From Alloyangia pacifica (GTDB lineage: Bacteria > Pseudomonadota > Alphaproteobacteria > Rhodobacterales > Rhodobacteraceae), in assembly GCF_003111685.1 (NCBI RefSeq), contig NZ_CP022189.1:636001-700000 (forward strand): a DNA stretch of 64,000 bases. The letters run 5' to 3'. Under the pieces are notes generated by a model. That model did not search any database and was not told the origin of the DNA. It worked only from the letters and a program-made list of their open reading frames with translations. Below are positions 43,051 through 51,631 of the stretch, in pieces. Made by a program: the position numbers and the translations under genes. Every line of letters begins with the position of its first letter. Position 1 is the stretch's first letter.

Positions 43051-46000
43051 ATGCCCGAGTTCCAGAAGATCCTCATCGCCAACCGTGGCGAGATCGCGAT
43101 CCGCATCATGCGGGCGGCGAACGAGATGGGAAAGAAGACCGTTGCCGTCTACGCCGAAGAGGACAAACTCGGGCTCCACCGCTTCAAGGCCGACGAGGCC
43201 TACCGCATCGGCGAGGGGCTGGGCCCGGTCGCGGCTTACCTCTCGATCCCCGAGATCATCCGCGTGGCCAAGGAGTCGGGCGCCGACGCGATTCACCCGG
43301 GCTACGGGCTGCTGTCGGAGAACCCCGAGTTTGTCGATGCCTGCGATGCGGCGGGCATCACCTTCATCGGTCCCAAAGCGGCGACCATGCGCGCGCTCGG
43401 CGACAAGGCCAGCGCCCGCAAGGTGGCCATCGAGGCCGGCGTGCCGGTCATCCCCGCGACCGAGGTGCTGGGCGACGACTTCAAGGCCATCGCCAAGGAG
43501 GCCGAAGAAATCGGCTACCCGCTGATGCTCAAGGCGTCCTGGGGCGGCGGCGGGCGCGGCATGCGTCCGATCGAGGGGCCGAAGGAACTCAAAGAGAAGG
43601 TGCTCGAGGGCCGGCGCGAGGCCGAGGCGGCCTTTGGCAACGGCGAGGGCTATCTCGAGAAGATGATCCTGCGCGCCCGCCACGTCGAGGTGCAGATCCT
43701 CGGCGACAAGATGGGCAATATCTACCACCTCTACGAGCGCGATTGCTCGGTGCAGCGCCGCAACCAGAAGGTCGTCGAACGCGCCCCCGCGCCCTATCTC
43801 AGCGAAGCGCAGCGCGAGGAGATCTGCGAGCTTGGCCGCAAGATTTGCGCCCATGTGAACTATGAGTGCGCTGGCACCGTCGAGTTCCTGATGGATATGG
43901 ACAGCGGCAAGTTCTACTTCATCGAGGTCAACCCGCGCGTGCAGGTCGAGCACACCGTCACCGAAGAGGTGACCGGCATCGACATCGTGCAGGCACAGAT
44001 CATGATCGCCGAAGGCAAGAGCCTCGCCGAGGCCACCGGCAAGGCCAGCCAGTACGACATCCGCCTCACCGGCCACGCGCTGCAGACCCGGATCACCACC
44101 GAGGATCCGACCAACAACTTCATTCCCGACTACGGCCGGATCACCGCCTACCGCTCGGCCACCGGCATGGGCATCCGGCTCGACGGCGGCACCGCCTACG
44201 CGGGCGGGGTGATCACCCGCTACTACGACTCGCTGCTGGTCAAGGTCACCGCCAAGGCGCCGACGCCGGAGAAGGCCATCGCCCGCATGGACCGCGCCCT
44301 GCGCGAGTTCCGCATCCGCGGCGTGAGCACGAACATCGACTTCGTGATCAACCTGCTCAAGCACCCGACCTTCCTGACCAACCAGTACACCACCAAGTTC
44401 ATCGACACGACGCCCGAGCTCTTCGACTTCAAGAAGCGCCGCGACCGCGGCACCAAGGTGCTGACCTACATCGCCGACATCACCGTCAACGGGCACCCCG
44501 AGGTGCAGGGGCGCCCCAAGCCGCATGCCGAGCTGAAGCCCGCCCGCGCGCCCGAACTGCGCGCAGAGACGCCGCCGCCGGGCACCCGCACGCTGCTGGA
44601 AGAGAAGGGCGCGCAGGCCGTGGCCGACTGGATGGCGGCGCAAAAGCAGCTGCTGATCACCGACACCACCATGCGCGACGGTCACCAGTCGCTGCTGGCG
44701 ACCCGGATGCGCTCGATCGACATGATCAAGGTGGCCCCGGCCTATGCGGCGAACCTGCCCGGGCTCTTCTCGGTGGAATGCTGGGGCGGGGCGACCTTCG
44801 ACGTGGCCTATCGCTTCCTGCAGGAATGCCCGTGGCAGCGGCTGCGCGACATCCGCGCCAAGATGCCCAACATCCTGACGCAGATGCTGCTGCGCGCCTC
44901 GAACGGCGTCGGCTACACCAACTACCCCGACAACGTGGTGCAGAGCTTCGTGGCGCAGGCGGCCGAGAGCGGCGTAGACGTCTTCCGCGTCTTCGACTCG
45001 CTCAACTGGGTCGAGAACATGCGCGTCGCCATGGATGCGGTGATCGAGAGCGGCAAGATCTGCGAGGGCACCGTCTGCTACACTGGTGACATCCTCGATC
45101 CGGCGCGCGCCAAGTACGACCTCAAGTATTACGTCGAGATGGGCAAGGAGCTTCGTGATGCCGGCGCGCATGTCCTCGGTCTGAAGGACATGGCGGGCCT
45201 GCTGAAACCCTCCGCCGCCGGCGCGCTGATCAAGGCGCTGAAGGAAGAGGTCGGCCTGCCGATCCACTTCCACACCCATGACACCTCGGGCGCCGCCATC
45301 GCCACCATCATGGAAGCCTCGAAAGCGGGCGTCGACGCGGTCGACGCGGCGATGGACGCGCTCTCGGGCAACACCTCGCAGCCCACATTGGGCTCGATCG
45401 TCGAGGCGCTGCGCCACACCGATCGCGACACCGGGCTCGACGTCGATGTGATCCGCGAGGTTTCCAACTACTGGGAGGCGGTGCGCGGGCAATACGCGGC
45501 ATTTGAATCGGGCATGCAGGCCCCGGCGTCCGAGGTCTATCTGCACGAGATGCCGGGCGGGCAGTTCACCAACCTCAAGGCGCAGGCGCGCTCGCTGGGG
45601 CTCGAAGAGCGCTGGCACGAGGTCGCCAAGACCTATGCTGACGTGAACATGATGTTCGGCGACATCGTGAAGGTGACGCCCTCGTCGAAGGTCGTGGGCG
45701 ACATGGCGCTGATGATGGTCAGCCAAGGGCTCACCCGGGCGCAGGTCGAGGACCCGAAAAGCGACGTCAGCTTTCCCGACTCGGTGATCGACATGATGCG
45801 CGGCAACCTCGGCCAGCCGCCGGGCGGCTTCCCCGAGGGCATCGTCAAGAAGGTGCTGAAGGGCGAGACGCCCAACACCGAGCGCCCGGGCAAGCACCTG
45901 CCGCCCGCCGATTTCGCCAAGCTGCGCGCTGAGCTGGACGCGAAGTTCGAGGACGTCGAGTTCGACGACGAGGACTTCAACGGCTACCTCATGTACCCCA

Positions 46001-46494
46001 AGGTCTTCACCGATTACGTGGCGCGGCACGAGGACTACGGCCCCGTCCGGGTGCTGCCGACGCTGACCTACTTCTATGGCATGCAGCCGGGCGAGGAGAT
46101 CACCGCCGAGATCGACCCCGGCAAGACACTGGAGATCCGCCTCATCACTGTCGGCGACACGCAGGACGACGGCGAGGTGCGGGTGTTCTTCGAGCTGAAC
46201 GGCCAGCCGCGCGCGGTGCGCGTGCCCGACCGCAAGGCCAAGGCAGCGAGCGGCGCCAAGCCCAAGGCCGAGGCGGGCAACCCCAACCACATCGGCGCGC
46301 CGATGCCGGGCGTTGTCGCCACCATCGTTGTGCAGGCGGGGTCCAAGGTCAAGGAAGGCGACCTGCTGCTCACCATCGAGGCGATGAAGATGGAGACCGG
46401 CCTGCACGCCGAGCGCGACGCCACGGTCAAGGCGGTGCACGTGCTGCCGGGCGGCCAGATCGACGCCAAGGACCTGCTGATCGAGCTGGAATGA
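43051..46494 (+). CDS. pyc: pyruvate carboxylase
   Basis: An 1147-residue single-chain biotin enzyme that carboxylates pyruvate to oxaloacetate to refill the citric acid cycle. Domain order: biotin carboxylase N domain (ILIANRGEIAIRIMRAA), ATP-grasp with LKASWGGGGRGMR, biotin carboxylase C domain (to about residue 460), carboxyltransferase barrel from about residue 530 (TTMRDGHQSLLATRMR, then HFHTHDTSGAA), the conserved PYC/OADA domain, and the C-terminal biotinyl domain with AMKM (biotin Lys1113). The ATG at 43051 follows AAAGGAGGAAG; the in-frame ATG 22 codons earlier is not supported by a ribosome site. The upstream array suggests specific metabolic control. Confidence 0.97.
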   Translation: MPEFQKILIANRGEIAIRIMRAANEMGKKTVAVYAEEDKLGLHRFKADEAYRIGEGLGPVAAYLSIPEIIRVAKESGADAIHPGYGLLSENPEFVDACDAAGITFIGPKAATMRALGDKASARKVAIEAGVPVIPATEVLGDDFKAIAKEAEEIGYPLMLKASWGGGGRGMRPIEGPKELKEKVLEGRREAEAAFGNGEGYLEKMILRARHVEVQILGDKMGNIYHLYERDCSVQRRNQKVVERAPAPYLSEAQREEICELGRKICAHVNYECAGTVEFLMDMDSGKFYFIEVNPRVQVEHTVTEEVTGIDIVQAQIMIAEGKSLAEATGKASQYDIRLTGHALQTRITTEDPTNNFIPDYGRITAYRSATGMGIRLDGGTAYAGGVITRYYDSLLVKVTAKAPTPEKAIARMDRALREFRIRGVSTNIDFVINLLKHPTFLTNQYTTKFIDTTPELFDFKKRRDRGTKVLTYIADITVNGHPEVQGRPKPHAELKPARAPELRAETPPPGTRTLLEEKGAQAVADWMAAQKQLLITDTTMRDGHQSLLATRMRSIDMIKVAPAYAANLPGLFSVECWGGATFDVAYRFLQECPWQRLRDIRAKMPNILTQMLLRASNGVGYTNYPDNVVQSFVAQAAESGVDVFRVFDSLNWVENMRVAMDAVIESGKICEGTVCYTGDILDPARAKYDLKYYVEMGKELRDAGAHVLGLKDMAGLLKPSAAGALIKALKEEVGLPIHFHTHDTSGAAIATIMEASKAGVDAVDAAMDALSGNTSQPTLGSIVEALRHTDRDTGLDVDVIREVSNYWEAVRGQYAAFESGMQAPASEVYLHEMPGGQFTNLKAQARSLGLEERWHEVAKTYADVNMMFGDIVKVTPSSKVVGDMALMMVSQGLTRAQVEDPKSDVSFPDSVIDMMRGNLGQPPGGFPEGIVKKVLKGETPNTERPGKHLPPADFAKLRAELDAKFEDVEFDDEDFNGYLMYPKVFTDYVARHEDYGPVRVLPTLTYFYGMQPGEEITAEIDPGKTLEIRLITVGDTQDDGEVRVFFELNGQPRAVRVPDRKAKAASGAKPKAEAGNPNHIGAPMPGVVATIVVQAGSKVKEGDLLLTIEAMKMETGLHAERDATVKAVHVLPGGQIDAKDLLIELE

Positions 46495-46539
46495 GGGGAG
46501 GGGCACTGTCGCCGCCTGGCAAGGCGCGGCAGGACATGG

Positions 46540-46607
46540 AGGAGGGGGCTCCACCCCCCGCCGCGCTGCGCGCGCCTCCCCCTGACTATTTGGACCTGGA
46601 AGAAGAA
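46540..46607 (+). repeat. post-stop intergenic repeat, copy C
   Basis: GGGGGCTCCACCCCCCGCCG, GCTGCGCG, CTCCCCCTGACTATTTGG and ACCTGGAAGAAG in order, 45 bases after the pyc stop and running into its terminator. Same order as copies A and D. Confidence 0.65.
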
Positions 46608-46640
46608 GGGGGTCGCGCGTGCCGCCCCCTTCTTCCTTCT
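46599..46640 (+). terminator. terminator of pyc
   Basis: An 11-bp perfect stem, GAAGAAGGGGG (46602-46612) with CCCCCTTCTTC (46625-46635), a 12-base loop and a T-rich tail. Confidence 0.8.
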
Positions 46641-46773
46641 CGTTGACACATGCGCCCGCCGGAGGCGGTTCTGCGCGGCCCGCCGGGCGAAGCCCCGCAA
46701 AACTCCCGCAGGCGACAACGGAAAAGCTGGCGCGCGTCTGGTGCGCGCCGCGCGGCTCTTGTAGGGTCGCGCC

Positions 46774-48312
46774 ATGACGGCGCCCGCGATCAGTTTTTCC
46801 GAGGATCAGGCCGAAGCCTGGGACCGCGTGGCCGAGATGCTGCGCGGTGCCGGCGTCGATCTGGATGAAGGCACCACCGAGCCCGCCCGCGAGGGGCTCT
46901 CGAAGGTCATGGCGCTGATGGGCAAGGCCGGCTCGGGCAAGACATTGCTGCTAGCCGAGCTGAGCAAGGCCCTGCAGGACGCGGGCTGCGAGGTTGTCTC
47001 GGGCGATTTCGAGAGCCGCAAGAAGCGCGAGAAGCGAACGCTTGCGATCCTGGCGCCCACCAACAAGGCCGCCTCGGTACTACGGATGCGGGGCGTGCCA
47101 GCGACAACCATTCACCGCATTCTCTATACCCCGGTCTATGATCCGGTCTACGAGCGCATCGCCGAGTGGCTGATGGGCAACGAGGAGCGGCCCGAGATCG
47201 ACACGCTGACCCCCGAGGCGCTCGACCGCGCGTATTCCGCCTACCAGAGCCACAGCTCGGTACCGGCCGCGCTGGCCGCGGCGGGGCTGCGCGGCAGCGA
47301 TTTCATCACCGGCTGGAAGCGCCGCGAGGAGCCGCTCGACATCGGCTTCGTGGACGAGGCCTCGATGCTCGACGACCGGCAGTTCGAGGATCTCCAGGAG
47401 ATCTTCCCCAACCTGCTGCTCTTCGGCGACCCGGCGCAGCTGGCGCCGGTGAACCAGTCGGGCAAGATGGTCTTCGATGCGGTGCCCGAGGACCGCAAGA
47501 TGGAACTCAGCCGCATCCACCGGCAGGAGGCCTCGAGCCCGATTCTCGATCTCGCCCACGCGCTAGCCGACCCGGAGGTGGATTTTTACCGTTTCGAGCG
47601 GCTGGTCGAGGAGATGGCCGCCAAGGACGATCGCGTGGTCTGGGGCCAGCGGGTCGAGGTCGACCTGATGGCGCGCTCACCGGTGCTGGTCTGGCGCAAC
47701 GCCACGCGCATCCGGCTGATCAACGCCTTCCGCGCCGTGCATGGCGCGCCCGAGACCGAGCTTTTGCCCGGCGAGCCGCTGATCTGCGACGGCATCGAGC
47801 TGCCGCTCAAGCACCGCAAGAAGCGGCTCGATCTGGAAGCGCGCGGGCTCATCAAGGGCGCGCAGGTGGTCTATCTTGGGCCGGGCAAGAAGCCCGGCTT
47901 CTCGCGGCTGCACGTCATTGGTGCGCCCGATCCGCAGGTCTCGGCCGCGTCGATCGTGAAGATAGAGAAGCCCGACGAGGAAGAGCCCTTCATCCCCTTC
48001 GCCGCGCGCATGGGGGCGACCTTTCTGCATGGCGCCGCGGTGACCATCCACAAGGCGCAGGGCTCGCAATGGGAGAACGTGCAGGTCTTCGGTCCCGATC
48101 TTTATGCGGCGGCGCGCATGGGGCGGGTCGAGGCGGGCCAGCCGCTGTGGAAGCGGCTCGCCTATGTCGCGGTCACCCGCGCCTCTGACCGGCTCTACTG
48201 GGTGGTGCGCAACCGGCTGTCGCGGCCCTCGGGGCCGCTGCGGGTGGACGATCTCGGCGGCGCGCCGGTGCCGCTCGAGCTTGAGATGCAGGGCGAGGAG
48301 GCGGCGGGCTGA
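46774..48312 (+). CDS. RecD-like superfamily 1B helicase / AAA ATPase
   Basis: A 512-residue helicase-like ATPase with both RecA lobes. Walker A is LMGKAGSGKTLLLAEL, motif Ia LAPTNKAASVLR with TIHRILY, Walker B IGFVDEASMLDD, motif III LFGDPAQLAPV, and the C-terminal UvrD_C_2 region VTIHKAQGSQWENVQVF with LAYVAVTRASDRLYWV. It is smaller than RecD2 and has no N-terminal helical bundle. Proteins of this type occur in many alphaproteobacteria and are annotated as ATP-dependent RecD-like helicase; no RecB or RecC gene is nearby, so a role in RecBCD is unlikely. Start ATG 46774 lacks a strong ribosome site. Confidence 0.88.
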   Translation: MTAPAISFSEDQAEAWDRVAEMLRGAGVDLDEGTTEPAREGLSKVMALMGKAGSGKTLLLAELSKALQDAGCEVVSGDFESRKKREKRTLAILAPTNKAASVLRMRGVPATTIHRILYTPVYDPVYERIAEWLMGNEERPEIDTLTPEALDRAYSAYQSHSSVPAALAAAGLRGSDFITGWKRREEPLDIGFVDEASMLDDRQFEDLQEIFPNLLLFGDPAQLAPVNQSGKMVFDAVPEDRKMELSRIHRQEASSPILDLAHALADPEVDFYRFERLVEEMAAKDDRVVWGQRVEVDLMARSPVLVWRNATRIRLINAFRAVHGAPETELLPGEPLICDGIELPLKHRKKRLDLEARGLIKGAQVVYLGPGKKPGFSRLHVIGAPDPQVSAASIVKIEKPDEEEPFIPFAARMGATFLHGAAVTIHKAQGSQWENVQVFGPDLYAAARMGRVEAGQPLWKRLAYVAVTRASDRLYWVVRNRLSRPSGPLRVDDLGGAPVPLELEMQGEEAAG

Positions 48313-48444
48313 GCTGCTCATCTGGCAGGCGCCCGGCATTTACCCTTGCCATCGGTGGGGGCGATCCGCCACTCTGCCTCGGGATTTCGCACCGATCGGG
48401 AGACGGGATGCAGCGCGAGAAAGCACTGAACGGGGGAGCGTGCC

Positions 48445-48891
48445 ATGCCGGCTGAGGCCATTCTGCAGATGGAGCCGAAGGTCTCGCGCTGGTTCACGCT
48501 TGACGCCGAGACCGTGGCCCGCTTCGGCGAGGTGACCGGGGACCTGAAATTTTTCCATTCCGACCCCGAGCGCTCCGCAGATTTCCTTTTCGGCGCGCCC
48601 GTCGCGCAGGGGTTCCTGACGCTCTCGCTGCTCTCGGCCATGTGCGCCGATGCCGTGCCGCCCTTTCCCGGGCAGATCGCCAACGTCAATTACGGCTTCG
48701 ACCGGGTGCGCTTCGTCACCCCGGTGCCGGTGGGCTCGCGGGTGCGCGGGCATTTCACCGTCGGCGGCGTCGAGGAGGGGGACGATCGGCTCACCGTGCA
48801 TTGGGACGTGGAGATCGAGATCGAGGGGCAGGGGCGCGACCAGCCGGCGCTCGTGGCGCAATGGGTGACCTTCCTCGAACTGCGCGACTGA
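48445..48891 (+). CDS. MaoC-like hotdog dehydratase/hydratase
   Basis: A 148-residue single hotdog domain. The hydratase-2 motif is visible: FGEVTGDLKFFHSDPE (catalytic Asp and His) followed by FGAPVAQGFLTLSLLS. (R)-specific enoyl-CoA hydratases of this size act in fatty acid oxidation or polyhydroxyalkanoate supply; the exact acyl chain is unknown. A GGGGGAG ribosome site precedes the ATG. It is followed 100 bases on by another hotdog gene in the same direction, and the two may be functionally paired. Confidence 0.87.
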   Translation: MPAEAILQMEPKVSRWFTLDAETVARFGEVTGDLKFFHSDPERSADFLFGAPVAQGFLTLSLLSAMCADAVPPFPGQIANVNYGFDRVRFVTPVPVGSRVRGHFTVGGVEEGDDRLTVHWDVEIEIEGQGRDQPALVAQWVTFLELRD

Positions 48892-48991
48892 TGTCCCCGT
48901 CTGACCGGCTCGCCTGATCGACCCGGGCGGAGCATGGCTTGACGCTGGGCCGCGCAGCGCCGAGAACGGCGCGACAGAGCAGGAGAGCCCC

Positions 48992-49408
48992 ATGGACAAG
49001 CACAGCGCGGAGATGCCCATCACCGAGGCGCCCTCGGGCTACCTGTCGCACCTCGGCATCGAGATGACCGGCTGGCGGCAGGATTTCGCGCGCTTCGAAG
49101 TGCAGCTCGGGCCGGAGCATCTCAACCGCCACGACAACCCGCACGGCGGGGTGCATGCCTCGATGCTCGACACGGCCATGGGCTACGCGGGCTGCTGGAC
49201 CGGCGATCCGCAGGACAGGCTCATGGCGCTCACCCTCTCGCTCAACGTCCAGTACCTGTCGCGGCCGAAGGGCAGCCGGCTCATCGTCGAGGGCGCGCGC
49301 ACCGGCGGTGGCAAGAGCACCTTTTTCGCCGAGGGCACCGTCACCGATGAGACCGGTGAGCTGATCGCCAAGGGCTCGGGCGTGTTCCGCTACCGCCGCC
49401 GGGGCTGA
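48992..49408 (+). CDS. PaaI-family hotdog thioesterase
   Basis: A 138-residue hotdog-fold acyl-CoA thioesterase. The family signature is LNRHDNPHGGVHASMLDTAM, where the HGG..ASMLD block contains the active-site Asp, and the core strand ALTLSLNVQYLSRPKGSRL follows. It hydrolyses acyl- or aryl-CoA thioesters, substrate unknown; phenylacetate genes are not nearby. GCAGGAGAG precedes the ATG at 48992. It is convergent with the flavin reductase-like gene, 12 bases apart. Confidence 0.88.
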   Translation: MDKHSAEMPITEAPSGYLSHLGIEMTGWRQDFARFEVQLGPEHLNRHDNPHGGVHASMLDTAMGYAGCWTGDPQDRLMALTLSLNVQYLSRPKGSRLIVEGARTGGGKSTFFAEGTVTDETGELIAKGSGVFRYRRRG

Positions 49409-49420
49409 GCCAGCCGGCGC

Positions 49421-50023
49421 TTACTCTCCGGGGCGCTTGAGTTCGAAGACCTCGCGGATCACCGAGTAATCGCGGTAGCCGAGGCGGGTGAGCGGCTGGA
49501 AGGTCGTCACGTCGAACCGCCCGTCCACGAGGCAGTCGTCGCGCATGTGCACGCCGGTGACCTCGCCGAAGACGGCGAAGTTTGTGGCGCCCTCGAGCCT
49601 CACGATCTGCGTCACCTTGCATTCCAGCGAGGCTGGCGCCCCGGCGACGCGCGGGCAGTCGATGGTTTCGCACTCGGCCTTGTCGATCCCTGCGAGGGCA
49701 AATTCGTCCTCACCCGCGGGCCAGGGGCCGGAGCTGAGGTTCATCGCGTCGCGCGCCGCGTATTCCACGATATTCACGCAGAAGACCCCGCTTTCGCGGA
49801 TCTGGGCGACGCTGTCCTTGGTGCCCTCGCGGTCCTCCTTGGCAGAGGTCGAGGAGAACATCACCTGCGGCGGCACATAGGCCACGGCATTGAAGAAAGA
49901 GTAGGGCGCGAGGTTGTCCCCGAGCGTGCCGCGGGTCGAGATCCAGCCGATGGGCCGGGGCGAGACGATGGCGTTGAACGGGTTGTGCGGCAGCCCGTGG
50001 CCGTCTTCGGGGCGATAGAACAT
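49421..50023 (-). CDS. flavin reductase-like FMN-binding split-barrel protein
   Basis: A 200-residue protein of the flavin reductase-like domain. The FMN/NAD(P)H-binding N-terminal block PFNAIVSPRPIGWISTRG, the aromatic segment NLAPYSFFNAVAYVPPQVMF and the central KDSVAQIRESGVFCVNIVEY are as in the family. The C-terminal part contains a sheet (FAVFGEVTGVHMRDD) ending in RPGE. Members reduce flavin for a partner oxygenase or serve as FMN-binding oxidoreductases of unknown substrate. No partner oxygenase gene is nearby. It is divergent from the GNAT gene. Confidence 0.88.
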   Translation of the reverse strand: MFYRPEDGHGLPHNPFNAIVSPRPIGWISTRGTLGDNLAPYSFFNAVAYVPPQVMFSSTSAKEDREGTKDSVAQIRESGVFCVNIVEYAARDAMNLSSGPWPAGEDEFALAGIDKAECETIDCPRVAGAPASLECKVTQIVRLEGATNFAVFGEVTGVHMRDDCLVDGRFDVTTFQPLTRLGYRDYSVIREVFELKRPGE

Positions 50024-50115
50024 GCCTGTCCTCTCAGGTGTTTGCGCGACTGTCAGACCCGTGATAGGGCGGATTCGTCCGAAACGCCACGGGGGAGACC
50101 GGGTCTCTGTACAGC

Positions 50116-50592
50116 TTGCATCAGGAACGCCCGGATGATCGCTGGGAAGTCGAGGCGCTCTACGACCTGTGCTTCGCGCCGGGTCGCGAGTTGCTGTCCT
50201 CCTACCGTTTGCGCGACGGGGTGGCCCCGGTCTCCGAGCTTTGCCGGGTGGCCAAGGACGACAGCGGCAGCATCGGCGGGGCGATCCGTTACTGGCCGGT
50301 GCGCGTCGGCGCGGCGCAACTGCTGTTGCTGGGGCCGGTGGCGGTGCATCCCACGGCGCAGGGCGAAGGGCTGGGCGCGGCGCTGATCCGCGATACGCTG
50401 GAACGGGCGCGGGCCTTGGAATGGGGCCGGGTGCTGCTGGTCGGCGACGAGCCCTACTACCGCCGCTTCGGGTTTTCCAAGATCGAGGGGGTCCAGATGC
50501 CTCCGCCGACCAACCCCGAGCGGGTTCTGGCGCTGGAGCTGCTTCCGGGCGCTTGGCAGGGCGTCACCGGCGAGGTCATGCGCAAGGCTTGA
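50116..50592 (+). CDS. GNAT-family N-acetyltransferase
   Basis: A 158-residue acetyltransferase of the GNAT fold. The acetyl-CoA pyrophosphate loop is VAVHPTAQGEGLGAALIRD (Q/RxxGxG/A), preceded by the strand LLLLGPVAV and followed by LEWGRVLLVGDEPYYRRFGF. This is the YhbS-like group. The start is uncertain: TTG at 50116 is taken here, but GGGGGAG (50091-50097) is better spaced (9 bases) to a CTG at 50107, which would add three residues (MYS). No ATG or GTG is available in frame nearby. Substrate unknown. Confidence 0.84.
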   Translation: MHQERPDDRWEVEALYDLCFAPGRELLSSYRLRDGVAPVSELCRVAKDDSGSIGGAIRYWPVRVGAAQLLLLGPVAVHPTAQGEGLGAALIRDTLERARALEWGRVLLVGDEPYYRRFGFSKIEGVQMPPPTNPERVLALELLPGAWQGVTGEVMRKA

Positions 50593-50642
50593 TTTCCCGC
50601 GGGGCGCGCCGATCTTCTAGGGGAGACCCAAGGAGGCCGCCC

Positions 50643-51407
50643 ATGACCGCACCCGTTTCCGGAACGCAGCTCGTTCCCCTCAGCATCGACGCCGAGATCG
50701 CCGCGCTGGCCCGCCGCCACCGGGCCGCGGGCGGGGTCGGGCTGCAGGTGCTCAACATCATCGGCGGTCAGGCCGAGAACCTGCTCGAACGCTTGCCCGA
50801 CCGGGTGAAGGAGCGGCTCGAAACAAGCACCGCCAAGGCGCTCGAGCTGGCGCTGAAGGCCGCCACGGGCTCGCGCCGCGCCGTACCCGACCAGAAGGGC
50901 TGGCTGAACACCGCGCTCGCGACCGCCATGGGCGCGGCGGGCGGCGCCGGGGGCCTGCCGACCGCTCTGGCCGAGTTGCCGGTGACCGTGACGGTGCTGC
51001 TGCGCGCGATCCAGGGGATCGCGGCGGAATACGGCTTCGACCCCGAGATGCCCGAGATCAAGCGCGAGTGCCTCAGCGTCTTTGCCTCGGCTGGACCGCT
51101 CGAGGCAGATGATGGCGCGGACCTGGGATTCCTTGCCACACGGGTCACGCTCACCGGGGCGACGGTCCACGGGCTGATCGGCAAGGTGGCGCCGCGGCTG
51201 GCGACGGCGATGGGTCAGAAGCTGGCGGCGCAGACCGTGCCGGTGCTCGGAGCGGCGGCGGGGGCGGCGACGAACTATGCCTATACCAGCTACTACCAGC
51301 AGATGGCGCATGTGCACTTCGGCCTGCTGCGGCTTGCCGAGCAGAGCGGCCGTCCGCGCGCCGAGTTGGTGGCCGCTCTGCAGGAAAAGCTGGCGCTGCG
51401 CGCTTAA
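50643..51407 (+). CDS. EcsC family protein
   Basis: A 254-residue helical protein of the EcsC family. Conserved features are the N-terminal amphipathic helix region IAALARRHRAAGGVGLQVLN, the Gly/Ala-rich TALATAMGAAGGAGGLPTAL with ELPVTVTVLLRAIQGIAAEY, the characteristic LSVFASAGPL, and the C-terminal GAAAGAATNYAYTSYYQQMA. EcsC was named from a Bacillus ABC-transporter operon, but the biochemical role is unknown and no ABC transporter is adjacent here. The protein is probably membrane-associated through its central Gly/Ala-rich helices. AAGGAGG lies before the ATG at 50643. Confidence 0.88.
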   Translation: MTAPVSGTQLVPLSIDAEIAALARRHRAAGGVGLQVLNIIGGQAENLLERLPDRVKERLETSTAKALELALKAATGSRRAVPDQKGWLNTALATAMGAAGGAGGLPTALAELPVTVTVLLRAIQGIAAEYGFDPEMPEIKRECLSVFASAGPLEADDGADLGFLATRVTLTGATVHGLIGKVAPRLATAMGQKLAAQTVPVLGAAAGAATNYAYTSYYQQMAHVHFGLLRLAEQSGRPRAELVAALQEKLALRA

Positions 51408-51631
51408 CCACTTCGCAAGGTTAATGGCTTATCAGGTGCTCGGGGCGTGGTGTAATCCGCGCCGCAGCACCCGCGCAGAAGGCGCGGGGAGCGTCCCGTG
51501 CCAGAACGGCCGGAGATGCGCGCACGACCACTATCGCCCGGGGTGCGGGGGACCGATGCGCCGGGCGAGCCTCGTGGTCCGACCGGGACGGGGGCATGGC
51601 GCGGGAAAAACTGGGCGCGCTCCGCCACGGC

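Noticed and set aside
43033..46554. A 1173-codon open frame antisense to pyc, and similar long antisense frames opposite priA (23620-26058), the CoxL-like gene (27546-29909) and ptsP (51596-53110)
   Set aside because: GC-rich codon usage in the real genes leaves antisense frames open. Their products are His/Arg/Asp/Leu-biased without recognisable domains, and the sense genes have complete families.
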